A stretch of DNA of 64,000 bases from assembly GCF_022695985.1 (NCBI RefSeq), contig NZ_JAAPBF010000014.1:1-64000 (forward strand), in the 5' to 3' direction. The position numbers were made by a program, and so were the translations under genes. Origin of the DNA: Streptomyces sp. NP-1717 (GTDB lineage: Bacteria > Actinomycetota > Actinomycetes > Streptomycetales > Streptomycetaceae). The notes under the pieces are model-generated. The model did no database searches. It was not told where the DNA came from and saw only the letters and a program-made list of their open reading frames with translations. Shown piece after piece: positions 53,441-61,906 of this stretch; positions within the stretch are counted from its first letter, which is position 1; each line of letters starts with the position of its first letter.

Positions 53441-56400
53441 ATGACCGACGATGTGCTGCTGAGGCGTTCGCTGAACGCCATCCAAGTCCTCCGCGAGCAG
53501 ATGCGGGAGCTGCGCTCGGCCGCGGAGGAACCCATCGCGCTGGTCGGCATGGGCTGCCGGTTCCCCGGCGGCGCCGACAGCCCCGAGCGGTTCTGGGAAC
53601 TGCTGCGCGACGGCAGGGACGCCATCACCGACGTACCGCCCGAGCGCTGGTCCGCCGACCGGTTCCACTCCCAGGTCCGCGACGAGCCCGGTACCGCCTA
53701 CACCCGCAAGGGCGGCTTCCTCACCGAGGACGTACACGCCTTCGACGGGCCGTTCTTCGGCATCACGGACGCCGAGGCACGCGAGATGGACCCCCAGCAG
53801 CGCCTCCTCCTGGAGACGAGCTGGGAGGCGCTGGAGAGCGGCGGTCTGCTCTCCGACGACCTCACCGGAGAACGGATCGGCGTGTTCGTCGGTGTCTCCG
53901 GCTCCGAGAGCTCCCTGCTGAACCGCCCGCTCGACGACACCGGCCCGTACACCGCGACCGGTGTCGCACCGAGCATCACCGCCGGCCGCATCGCCTACGC
54001 CCTCGGGCTCCGGGGCCCCGCGCTGGCCGTCGACACCGCCTGCTCCTCGTCCCTGGTGGCGATCCATCTGGCGGTCGAGAGCCTGCGCAGGGGCGAGTGC
54101 ACCGCCGCCGTCGCGGGCGGTGCCAGCGCCATGATGTCGCCGGACGTCTTCGTCGCCCTCTGCCGTATGGAGGCCCTGGCCGCCGACGGCCGCTGCAAGG
54201 TGTTCGACGCCGAGGCGGACGGCTACGTCCGCTCCGAGGGCGTCGGCATGGTCGCCCTGATGCGGGCCTCCGACGCCGCCGCGGCGCGCGCTCCCGTCCT
54301 CGCCCTGATCGCGGGATCCGCCGTGAACCACGACGGGCACACCGCCGGTCTCACCGTCCCCAACGGACGGGCCCAGCGCGAACTCATCACCGCCGCGCTC
54401 GCCGCCGCCCGCACCCGCCCGGACGAGGTCGACTACCTGGAGGCGCACGGCACGGGCACCCCGCTCGGCGACCCCATCGAGGTCCGCGCCGCCGCCGAGG
54501 TGTTCTGCGCCGACCGGGACCCCGCCACCCCCCTTCTCATCGGCGCGGTGAAATCCAACGTGGGCCACCTGGAGGCCGCCGCGGGAGTCGCCGGTCTGAT
54601 CAAGACCGTTCTGGCGCTCCGGCACGGCGAGGTGCCGGGCAATCTGCACCTGAACCAGCTCAATCCGCGGCTGCGCGCCGACCGGCTGCCGGTGGACTTC
54701 TGCGACTCCGCCCGCCCCTGGCCCGCCTCCGCCGGCCGGCCGCGCGTCGCGGGAGTCAGCGCCTTCGGATTCAACGGCACCAACGCACACCTCGTGGTAC
54801 GGGAGGCCCCCGCCGCCCGCCCGCGCGAGACGGCCACCGACGACCGCCCGGCGCATCTGCTCGCACTCTCCGCCCGCGACCCGCGCGGACTGCGGGAGTC
54901 GGCGCTCCGCCTCGCCCACTGGCTCACCGAACACCCGGACGCCTCGCTGGCCGACGTCTGCCACACCGTCAGCGCCCGCCGTCCCGCGTTCCCGTACCGG
55001 ACCGCCCTCGTCGCACGGACGGGCGACGACCTCGTGGACCGGCTGCGCGCCGTCGCCGGCGAGACGGCCGACCCGCCCGAGCAGACGACCGGCCCGGTCG
55101 CGTTCCTGCTCAACGCCACCGGGGACCGCGCGTGGCGGTCCGCGGCCCGCCTGTACGCCACCTACCCCGCGTTCCGCGACCACTTCGACCGGTGCGACAC
55201 GCTGCTGCGGCCCACCGCCGGTGAGCCGATCGCCGCCAGGCTGGCCCAAGGACCCTCCGGTTCACCGCTGTTCAGGGACACCGTCGCCCTCGCGTACCAG
55301 ATCGCGCTCGTCCGCGCGCTCGACGGCTGGCGCGTGAAGGCCGGCGCCGTCGCCGGCTCGGGGCCGGGTGAACTCGCCGCCGCCTGCCTCGCGGGAGTCC
55401 TCGACACCGCGACCGCCGGGCGACTGCTCGCGGCGCGGCACACGGACGCGACCCCGCCGCCGCTCACCGAGGCACGCGGTCCGCGCCTGCGGCTGCTCCA
55501 CGGCCCGCGCGCCGACGCTGTCACCGCCGAGCGGGCGGCCGACCCCCTGTTCTGGGCACAGGAGAGCGAGGGAACCACGGCGCGCGCGCTGACGGCGGCG
55601 CTCGCCGACCACGGGTACGGCACGCTGGTCTCCCTCGGCGGCGCCGGCGCCGGGGAAGAAGCCACGCACCACGGCAACGCCGCCGCCCCCGTCCACTGGG
55701 CAGTCCCCGGCGACGACGTGTGGGAGGAACTGCTGACGGGCGCCGCCGGCCGCTATCTGGCCGGAGCTGACGTGGACTGGTCCGGTCTCGACCTCGGCCA
55801 GGACCGGGCGCGGCTCACCCTGCCCACGTACCCCTTCCAGCGCCGCTCCTACGGACCCCTGGGCACGGCCGCGCCCCCACCCGCACGCGACCCCGGAAGC
55901 GGCCGGCCGACCGGTGAACTCGCCCTTCGTACGGTGCCCTCACCACTCGACCAGCGCCAGTTCGACACCGTCGTCAGCCGCGCCCTGCTGCCCGAACTCG
56001 CCGATACGGCGGGCGTACTGCACGTCGGCTACTACCAGGAGATGCTCGCCGCCGCGACCTCCGCGGACGGCGCCGGAGACGGCTTCCACGTGCGGGACGT
56101 CAACTTCCACCACGCGCTGCGGCTGTCGGGCCGTCAGGAGCGCACCGTTCAGCTCGTCGTGGAACCCTCGGACGACAAGGGCTGGGCCGACTTCGCCTTC
56201 TACAGCCGCCCCACGGCGGGCACCGAGTGGGACCGCCATGTGCGCGGCAGCCTGCGACCGGGCCCGGCCGACCGGACCGAGGAGGAGTCGGCGCCCCTGA
56301 CCCCGGCGGAGCGCGAGCGGATACGCGCGCGCTGCACCGAGCCGGTCGGCGGCGAGGAGTTCTACAAGCTGATGCGGGACCGGGGCGTGGCCCTCGGCCC

Positions 56401-57955
56401 CTCCGTCGAATGGGTCGAGGAGGCGTGGACAGGCGACGGCGAGGTGCTCGCCAGGCTGCGGCCCGCCGGCGAGGCCACCGTGCCCGCCGGCCGCCCCGGC
56501 CGCGCCCTGCCCGCCCACCCGGGAGTGCTGGACGCCTGCGTACAGCTCTACGCCCTGGCCGCCGGACAGGCCCTCGCCGACGACGACCTGTTCATCACCG
56601 CCCGTCTGGGCGAGGCCGACGCCGTGAGCGCTCCGGTCGGCGGGCCGCTCTGGTGCCATGTGCGGCTGAGGTCCGCGGTGGGACAACGGCTCGTCGGCGA
56701 CCACCTGCTCTGCGACGACCGGGGCCGGATCGTCGCCTCCGGCCGCGACACCGAGATCCAGGTGATCAGCCCGCAGGAGAGCCTCAGCCTGCTGGCCGCG
56801 ACCGACGGCGGGCAGAGCGGCGACCACCCCGGCGAGATCCTCGCCCACTACCGGGCCGTCGCCGCCGCCGACCGCCCCGGGGTGCTGACGGACTTCCTCG
56901 CCGAGACGGCCGCGGGCCTGCTGCGGCAGCCCGCCGACGAGATTCCGGCCGGCCGCCCCCTCTCCGAGCTGGGCCTGGAGTCACTGGCGGCCATGGAACT
57001 GCGCAAGCGGATCCGCACCGGCACCGGCGTCGATCTGCCGGTCGAACTCCTCGTCGACGGCCCGTCGCTGGACGAACTCGCCCAGCACATCGCCTCGGAG
57101 ATCGAGACGGACGACGAACCAGAGGCCACCCGGTCCGCACCACGCGCCTACGACCTGGACAGCGCCCGCTGGCTCGGCACCGCCGTACGGGAGACCTCGA
57201 AGCTCAGGCTGTTCTGCCTGCCCTACGGCGGTCGCGGCGCGTCCCTGTACCGCGACTGGCCGCGCGAGCTCGACGGCGGCGTCGAGATCTGCCCGGTCCA
57301 GCTGCCGGGCCGCGAGGAGCGCGCGGACGAACTGGGAATCGTCAACGTGGACGAGGCGGTCGAGAGCATCGCGCAGGTCCTCAAACCGTATCTGGACCGC
57401 CCCTTCGCCTTCTACGGCCACAGCATGGGCGGCCTCCTCGCCTACCGGCTGGCGCACCGCCTCGGCGGGGAGTACGGCCCACTGCTGCGCCATCTGTTCG
57501 TCGGCGCGTTCAGCGCGCCCACCGGGGCCGTCAATCCGCTGGACGACCGCATCCTGGCCGTGATGCGGTCCCTCGGGTTCCCGGGCATGCCCGCCCAGCA
57601 GGACCTGCTGCGGCTGCGGCGCGAGCGGCCCGGGGAGTACGAGCGGGCCCTGCGCCGGGAGTTCGACGACCGGGTGGCGGCCAAACTGGACGCGTCGACC
57701 AGCGGCTGCGGCTACGGAGACCTGCGGATCGTGCAGAGCTACCGGCACGATCCGGCCGAAACGCCACTGGCGACCGGGGTGACCGCCTTCCACGGAGCAG
57801 GCGACCCGGTGGTGCCGGAGAACGACATGCGAGCCTGGGAGGGCCTGACCAGCGGCCCCTTCGAACTGCGGGTCGTACCGGGCGACCACTTCTTCCTGCA
57901 CACCGACCAGAGCGGCCCCCGGCTGCTGGAAGCCTTCTCCGAAACCCTGCGCTGA
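53441..57955 (+). CDS. Type I polyketide synthase PKS2: KS-(degenerate AT)-DH-like-ACP-TE
   Basis: A 1504-residue synthase. A helical N-terminal docking stretch (LRRSLNAIQVLREQMREL) precedes the KS (about 30-455, Cys201, EAHGTGT, SNVGHLEAAAG). An AT-like region (about 545-800) has GSGPGE near 638 where GHSxGE is expected, so the nucleophilic serine is missing and the domain is shortened. A double-hotdog DH-like region (about 835-1110) keeps HPGVLDACVQL but lacks a clear HxxxGxxxxP. ACP: Ser1181 in GLESL. TE: about 1235-1504, GHSMG Ser1328 and GDHFF. ATG 53441 has GAGGAG upstream and starts 127 nt after PKS1. The TE implies chain release here. Confidence 0.94.
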   Translation: MTDDVLLRRSLNAIQVLREQMRELRSAAEEPIALVGMGCRFPGGADSPERFWELLRDGRDAITDVPPERWSADRFHSQVRDEPGTAYTRKGGFLTEDVHAFDGPFFGITDAEAREMDPQQRLLLETSWEALESGGLLSDDLTGERIGVFVGVSGSESSLLNRPLDDTGPYTATGVAPSITAGRIAYALGLRGPALAVDTACSSSLVAIHLAVESLRRGECTAAVAGGASAMMSPDVFVALCRMEALAADGRCKVFDAEADGYVRSEGVGMVALMRASDAAAARAPVLALIAGSAVNHDGHTAGLTVPNGRAQRELITAALAAARTRPDEVDYLEAHGTGTPLGDPIEVRAAAEVFCADRDPATPLLIGAVKSNVGHLEAAAGVAGLIKTVLALRHGEVPGNLHLNQLNPRLRADRLPVDFCDSARPWPASAGRPRVAGVSAFGFNGTNAHLVVREAPAARPRETATDDRPAHLLALSARDPRGLRESALRLAHWLTEHPDASLADVCHTVSARRPAFPYRTALVARTGDDLVDRLRAVAGETADPPEQTTGPVAFLLNATGDRAWRSAARLYATYPAFRDHFDRCDTLLRPTAGEPIAARLAQGPSGSPLFRDTVALAYQIALVRALDGWRVKAGAVAGSGPGELAAACLAGVLDTATAGRLLAARHTDATPPPLTEARGPRLRLLHGPRADAVTAERAADPLFWAQESEGTTARALTAALADHGYGTLVSLGGAGAGEEATHHGNAAAPVHWAVPGDDVWEELLTGAAGRYLAGADVDWSGLDLGQDRARLTLPTYPFQRRSYGPLGTAAPPPARDPGSGRPTGELALRTVPSPLDQRQFDTVVSRALLPELADTAGVLHVGYYQEMLAAATSADGAGDGFHVRDVNFHHALRLSGRQERTVQLVVEPSDDKGWADFAFYSRPTAGTEWDRHVRGSLRPGPADRTEEESAPLTPAERERIRARCTEPVGGEEFYKLMRDRGVALGPSVEWVEEAWTGDGEVLARLRPAGEATVPAGRPGRALPAHPGVLDACVQLYALAAGQALADDDLFITARLGEADAVSAPVGGPLWCHVRLRSAVGQRLVGDHLLCDDRGRIVASGRDTEIQVISPQESLSLLAATDGGQSGDHPGEILAHYRAVAAADRPGVLTDFLAETAAGLLRQPADEIPAGRPLSELGLESLAAMELRKRIRTGTGVDLPVELLVDGPSLDELAQHIASEIETDDEPEATRSAPRAYDLDSARWLGTAVRETSKLRLFCLPYGGRGASLYRDWPRELDGGVEICPVQLPGREERADELGIVNVDEAVESIAQVLKPYLDRPFAFYGHSMGGLLAYRLAHRLGGEYGPLLRHLFVGAFSAPTGAVNPLDDRILAVMRSLGFPGMPAQQDLLRLRRERPGEYERALRREFDDRVAAKLDASTSGCGYGDLRIVQSYRHDPAETPLATGVTAFHGAGDPVVPENDMRAWEGLTSGPFELRVVPGDHFFLHTDQSGPRLLEAFSETLR

Positions 57956-57995
57956 CGGCACGCCGGCCCACCCACGACAGAAGGAAAGAACAGCC

Positions 57996-58763
57996 ATGGC
58001 AGCAGTTCCCGCGGCGACCAGCCCGTGGATCATACGGTTCCACCCGGTCCCGGAACCCCGCGTCAGGCTGGTGTGCTTCCCGCACGCCGGGGGATCGGCG
58101 TCGTACTACTTCCCGGTCTCGCGCGTGCTGTCGTCCGCCGCCGAGGTACTGGTCCTTCAGTACCCCGGCCGGCAGGACCGCCGCGACACCCCGTTCATCG
58201 ACAACATCACGGAACTCGCCGACGCCGTCACGCCCGAGCTGCGCGGCGGGCCGGACGTCCCGACCGCGCTCTTCGGACACAGCATGGGCGCCACCCTCGC
58301 CTTCGAGGTCGCGCGGCGGCTGGAGCGGCACGGCGAGAAACCACTCGCGCTGTTCGCGTCCGGCCGGCGGGCCCCGGCGGAGGTGAAGGACGAGGGACTG
58401 CACAAGTCGAGCGACGCCGAACTCATCGACCACGTGGCCCGGTTGAGCGGAACGGGCATGGAGGTGCTGCGCGACCCGGACATCGTGCGCATGGTGCTGC
58501 CCGTCCTGCGCAGCGACTACCGGGCGGCGGAGACCTACCGCTACCAGCCGGGCGAGAAACTGACCTGCCCCGTCTACGCGCTGACCGGCGACAACGACCC
58601 GCAGGTCAGCACGGACGAGGCGGACGCCTGGACGCACTACACCGACGGACCGTTCGAGAAGAAGGTTTTCGACGGCGGCCACTTCTTCTTCACCACGGGG
58701 CCCGAGAAGCCACTGGCGTACGTCGCCGAGCGCCTCACGGCACTGACGTCCGGCACCGCCTGA
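57996..58763 (+). CDS. Type II thioesterase
   Basis: A 255-residue stand-alone alpha/beta hydrolase of the GrsT/RifR class that removes stalled or wrong acyl groups from carrier proteins. Marks: FPHAGGSASYYFP, YPGRQDR, nucleophile GHSMG, Asp in TGDNDPQV and final GGHFFF histidine. ATG 57996 has AAGGAAAG upstream and follows PKS2 by 40 nt, so it is the third gene of the PKS operon. It shares its class with the TE domain fused to PKS2. Confidence 0.95.
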   Translation: MAAVPAATSPWIIRFHPVPEPRVRLVCFPHAGGSASYYFPVSRVLSSAAEVLVLQYPGRQDRRDTPFIDNITELADAVTPELRGGPDVPTALFGHSMGATLAFEVARRLERHGEKPLALFASGRRAPAEVKDEGLHKSSDAELIDHVARLSGTGMEVLRDPDIVRMVLPVLRSDYRAAETYRYQPGEKLTCPVYALTGDNDPQVSTDEADAWTHYTDGPFEKKVFDGGHFFFTTGPEKPLAYVAERLTALTSGTA

Positions 58764-58777
58764 CAGTGGACCCGCGG

Positions 58778-58829
58778 CCCGGCGGCGGTCCCGCCGGCGC
58801 GCACCGGCGCGGACGGGACCGCCGCCGGG
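58778..58829. terminator. Bidirectional hairpin between thioesterase and ferredoxin genes
   Basis: A perfect 16-bp stem (CCCGGCGGCGGTCCCG / CGGGACCGCCGCCGGG) with a 20-nt GC-rich loop fills the 66-nt gap of the two converging operons. It abuts the ferredoxin stop codon. Confidence 0.8.
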
Positions 58830-59033
58830 CTACGGCGCGTCGACGGAGATCACCTGCGCCGGGCAGTTGCGGACCGCCGTGCGCACCTCGTCGTACTGGT
58901 CCTCGGCCGGATCGTGCCGCAGTACCACGACCACACCGTCCCGCTCGTCCTGGTCGAAGACCTCCGGTGCGCTGAACACGCACATGCCCGAGGCCACGCA
59001 CCGCTCCGCGTCCACCGTCACCCGTATCGTCAT
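58830..59033 (-). CDS. 3Fe-4S-type ferredoxin for cytochrome P450
   Basis: A 67-residue acidic ferredoxin of the P450-partner class in Streptomyces. The cluster ligands are CVASGMC near the N-terminus and NCPAQ near the C-terminus, with the motif Cx5C...C expected for a 3Fe-4S centre. ATG 59033 overlaps the P450 stop (ATGA), so electron donor and P450 are translationally coupled. A separate ferredoxin reductase would be needed and is not in the window. Confidence 0.95.
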   Translation of the reverse strand: MTIRVTVDAERCVASGMCVFSAPEVFDQDERDGVVVVLRHDPAEDQYDEVRTAVRNCPAQVISVDAP

Positions 59034-60319
59034 CGGCCCTCCCCGGCGGGCAGGACGGCGTCCCACTCCACGGCGAGCGCCGCCGGGCCGACCACCGGCG
59101 TGCCCGTCTTGAACGGCACGTCGGCGAGGTCCACCGCCAGGCGCAGCGAGGGGATCCGCCGTGTCAGGGTCTCCAGCACCACACTCATCTCCAGACGGGC
59201 CGTCTGCTGTCCGACGCACTGGTGCGGCCCGTACCCGAAGCCCAGATGCCCCTCGGGCCGCCGCCCGACGTCCAGCCGCTCCGGGTCCTCGAAGACGGCC
59301 GGGTCACGGTCGGCGGTCTGCACGGCGAGGACGACGTAGTCGCCCTTGGCCAGCGGATGGCCACCGATCTCCGTGTCCCGGGTGACTTCACGGGTGAGGC
59401 CGGCGGCGCCCCCGAAGTAGCGGGCGAACTCCTCGACCGCGGCCGGGATCAGGGAGGGATCGGCCCGCAGCCGCTCCCACTCGCGGGACTGCCCGGACCG
59501 ACCGGAGTGCCCGGACCGACCGGAGTCCCGGGAGTCGACCAGCAGCGCCAGCAGGCCGTGCGTCATCGTCGTCGCCGTCGTGTCGAAGCCGCTGATCAGC
59601 AACCCGGCGCTCATCATGACCAGTTCGGTGTCGGAGAACGGCTCCGCCGACGCGGCGCTGCGTCCGATCATCCGGCTGATCGCGTCGTCACCGGGGTTCT
59701 TCCGCCGGTCCTGGACCAGCCCGTGCACATACCGGAAGAGCGGCTCCGTACTCGCCCTGATGCCCTTCTCGCTGGTGGCGGACCCGAACATCGCCGCCGC
59801 CGCGTCGTGGAACAGCCCCCGGTCGGAGTACGGCACACCGAGCAGGCCCCCGATGGTGGCCGTGGTGACCGGCACCGCGAAGTCGCCGTAGAACTCGGCC
59901 GACCGGCCGGCCGCCGCCAGCGCGTCGATCCGTTCGTCGACGATCTGCCCTACGACCGGGCGCAGTTCCAGCAGCCGTCTCGGCATACCGATCTCCGGTC
60001 CGAGGTGGTGCCGGAAGCGCTGGTACGCCGGCCCGTCCATCCGGGTGAACTCACCCTCGGCCACCGGGCGGTCGGGGTTCATATGGGCCAGGACGTGCGC
60101 CGCCTGACCGGGGCGGCTGCTGAACCGCTCCGAGTCGCCCAGCACCTCACGGACGTCGGCGTAGCGCGTGATCAGCCAGGCGGTGATGCCGGTCGGGCAC
60201 TTGACCCGGGTCACCGGGGCGGTGTCCCGCAGTCTCGTCATCTCCGGCGCCGGCCCGAAGGGGCATTCGTCCAGCCGGGGGGTCGGCAGCGCGGGGAGTT
60301 CTTCGGTCGGTCGTGACAT
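59030..60319 (-). CDS. Cytochrome P450
   Basis: A 429-residue soluble P450. The heme-binding loop is FGYGPHQCVG, the I-helix oxygen motif is SGFDTTATT (Ser in place of the common Ala), and the K-helix ExxR is EFAR. A Gly/Ser/Arg stretch (about residues 260-275) is encoded by an 18-bp tandem duplication at 59491-59526 and probably forms a surface loop between helices. ATG 60319 has AGGAGAG upstream. Its place between an acyl-CoA synthetase and a ferredoxin in the cluster points to oxidation of the polyketide. Confidence 0.95.
   Translation of the reverse strand: MSRPTEELPALPTPRLDECPFGPAPEMTRLRDTAPVTRVKCPTGITAWLITRYADVREVLGDSERFSSRPGQAAHVLAHMNPDRPVAEGEFTRMDGPAYQRFRHHLGPEIGMPRRLLELRPVVGQIVDERIDALAAAGRSAEFYGDFAVPVTTATIGGLLGVPYSDRGLFHDAAAAMFGSATSEKGIRASTEPLFRYVHGLVQDRRKNPGDDAISRMIGRSAASAEPFSDTELVMMSAGLLISGFDTTATTMTHGLLALLVDSRDSGRSGHSGRSGQSREWERLRADPSLIPAAVEEFARYFGGAAGLTREVTRDTEIGGHPLAKGDYVVLAVQTADRDPAVFEDPERLDVGRRPEGHLGFGYGPHQCVGQQTARLEMSVVLETLTRRIPSLRLAVDLADVPFKTGTPVVGPAALAVEWDAVLPAGEGR
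59491..59526 (+). repeat. 18-bp tandem duplication inside the P450 gene
   Basis: GCCCGGACCGACCGGAGT occurs twice end to end (59491-59508 and 59509-59526). It keeps frame and encodes repeated Gly/Ser/Arg residues of a likely loop. Confidence 0.85.
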
Positions 60320-60331
60320 GGAGACTCTCTC

Positions 60332-61906
60332 CTAGAAGCGGTCGCGCAGCTCGCGGCGGAGGATCTTTCCCGCGGCGTTGCGCGGCAGCGAGTCCACGAA
60401 GGTGTAAGCCGTGGGGATCTTGTAAGGGGCCAGCAGTTCCCGCAGGAACAGCATCAGTTCACGGGCGGTGAGCCGTTCACCCGCTCGCACCACGACACAG
60501 GCCCGCACGGCCTCGCCGCGTACCTCGTCGGGCGTCGCGACCACCGCGGCCTCGGCGACCGCGGGGTGCTTGCTGAGCGCGTTCTCGACCTCGGCCGGGT
60601 AGACGTTCTCGCCCGCGACGAGGATGACGTCCTTGATGCGGTCGTGGAGGTAGACGTAGCCGTCCTCGTCGACATGGCCGGCGTCGCCGGTGTTCAGCCA
60701 CCCGTCGGCCAGGGCGAGTTCCGTCTCCTCGGGCCGCTGCCAGTAACCGGTCATGACCGCCGGGGTGTCGATGCGGATCTCTCCGACCCGCCCCGGAGGC
60801 AGCGGGTCCCCGGACCGGTCGACGGCCTGCACGGCGACCCCCGGGTAGGGGCGGCCCACCGCCTTGAGGCGCGGATTTCCCGGCACGTGGTCGGCCGGAG
60901 GGAGACAGACCGCGGAGGCACAGGTCTCGGTGAGACCGTAGATCTGCGCGAACTCGCAGCCCATCACGGACAGGCACTGTTCGAGCAGCGGTTCGGGGAT
61001 CGGCGCGCCACCGTAGACGACCTTCCGCAGACCCGCGAAGTCCGCGGGCCCCGCCCCGGGTTCGGACAGCAGGATCCGCAGCATGGACGGCACCATCAGC
61101 GTGGTGGTGATCCCGCCGTTCGCGAGCAGCGCGAGAGTGCGTCCGGCGTCGAACCCCTGGGCCACGACGTGCGTGGCTCCCGCCCGGAAACCCTGCATGA
61201 ACCACCAGGGACCACCGATGTGGTGACCGGGCAGCACCTGCAGGAGGCGGTCGTCCTCCCGCCAGTCGATCCAGTCGAGCTTGTGTCTGGCCAGCAGGTC
61301 GTTGATCGCCCAGAAGGTGTGCTGGCCGAGCACCACGCCCTTGGGCCTGCCGGTGGTGCCGCTGGTGTACATCTGGGTGAGCGGTCGCCTGGCGCCCGCG
61401 GAGGTGGCGGGCGCGGTCTCCGGCCGGCCGGCCTTCCAGCGGAGGAATCCGCCGGGCCCCGCCACGCCGTCGTCGAGCACCAGCACCGTACGCGGCGCGC
61501 CGGACGCCAGGCCCTCGATCACCGGCCCGATCACCGGCAGCTTGTCCTCCTCGGTGACGAGGAGTTCGGCTCCCGAGTCGCGCAGCACATGCTCGATCTC
61601 ACCCGGTGTCAGCCGGGGATCCACCGGGACCAGGACGGTACCGGCGGCGGCGCAGGCCAGCAGGAGGTCGTAGTAGTGCTCGGTGTCCCCGGCCAGATAC
61701 GCCACCCGGCTGCCGGGGAGGAGGCCCTCGGCGAGCAGCGCGTGCGCCGTCCGGTTGCTGCGGTGGTACAGCTCCAGGAACGTCACCTCTCTGCCCGCGC
61801 ACTCGACCGCGACCCGGTCGGGGCGCGTCTCGGCGTGGTGGGCCGCGGTCGCGGTGACGGTGGGGAACCGTGGCACCGGCGTCCGTTCGGCGGTCGGAGC
61901 GTTCAT
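60332..61906 (-). CDS. Acyl-CoA synthetase / AMP-dependent ligase
   Basis: A 524-residue adenylate-forming enzyme: QMYTSGTTGRPKGV (P-loop), YGLTETC, GEIRIDTPAVMTGYW, WLNTGDAGHVDEDGY, KDVILVAGENVYPAEVE and the C-terminal PRNAAGKILRR lysine. It fits the FadD-like acyl-CoA ligase group rather than the FAAL group of the enzyme at 43.8 kb. ATG 61906 overlaps the PKS3 stop (ATGA). It is 12 nt before the P450 gene, so PKS3, ligase, P450 and ferredoxin form one operon. It could activate a starter acid or a side-chain acid. Confidence 0.94.
   Translation of the reverse strand: MNAPTAERTPVPRFPTVTATAAHHAETRPDRVAVECAGREVTFLELYHRSNRTAHALLAEGLLPGSRVAYLAGDTEHYYDLLLACAAAGTVLVPVDPRLTPGEIEHVLRDSGAELLVTEEDKLPVIGPVIEGLASGAPRTVLVLDDGVAGPGGFLRWKAGRPETAPATSAGARRPLTQMYTSGTTGRPKGVVLGQHTFWAINDLLARHKLDWIDWREDDRLLQVLPGHHIGGPWWFMQGFRAGATHVVAQGFDAGRTLALLANGGITTTLMVPSMLRILLSEPGAGPADFAGLRKVVYGGAPIPEPLLEQCLSVMGCEFAQIYGLTETCASAVCLPPADHVPGNPRLKAVGRPYPGVAVQAVDRSGDPLPPGRVGEIRIDTPAVMTGYWQRPEETELALADGWLNTGDAGHVDEDGYVYLHDRIKDVILVAGENVYPAEVENALSKHPAVAEAAVVATPDEVRGEAVRACVVVRAGERLTARELMLFLRELLAPYKIPTAYTFVDSLPRNAAGKILRRELRDRF

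Noticed and set aside
51280-53628. Long open frame antisense to the PKS1 ACP3/KR region
   Set aside because: Same GC-bias artefact. The opposite strand holds a clear PKS reading frame with intact motifs.
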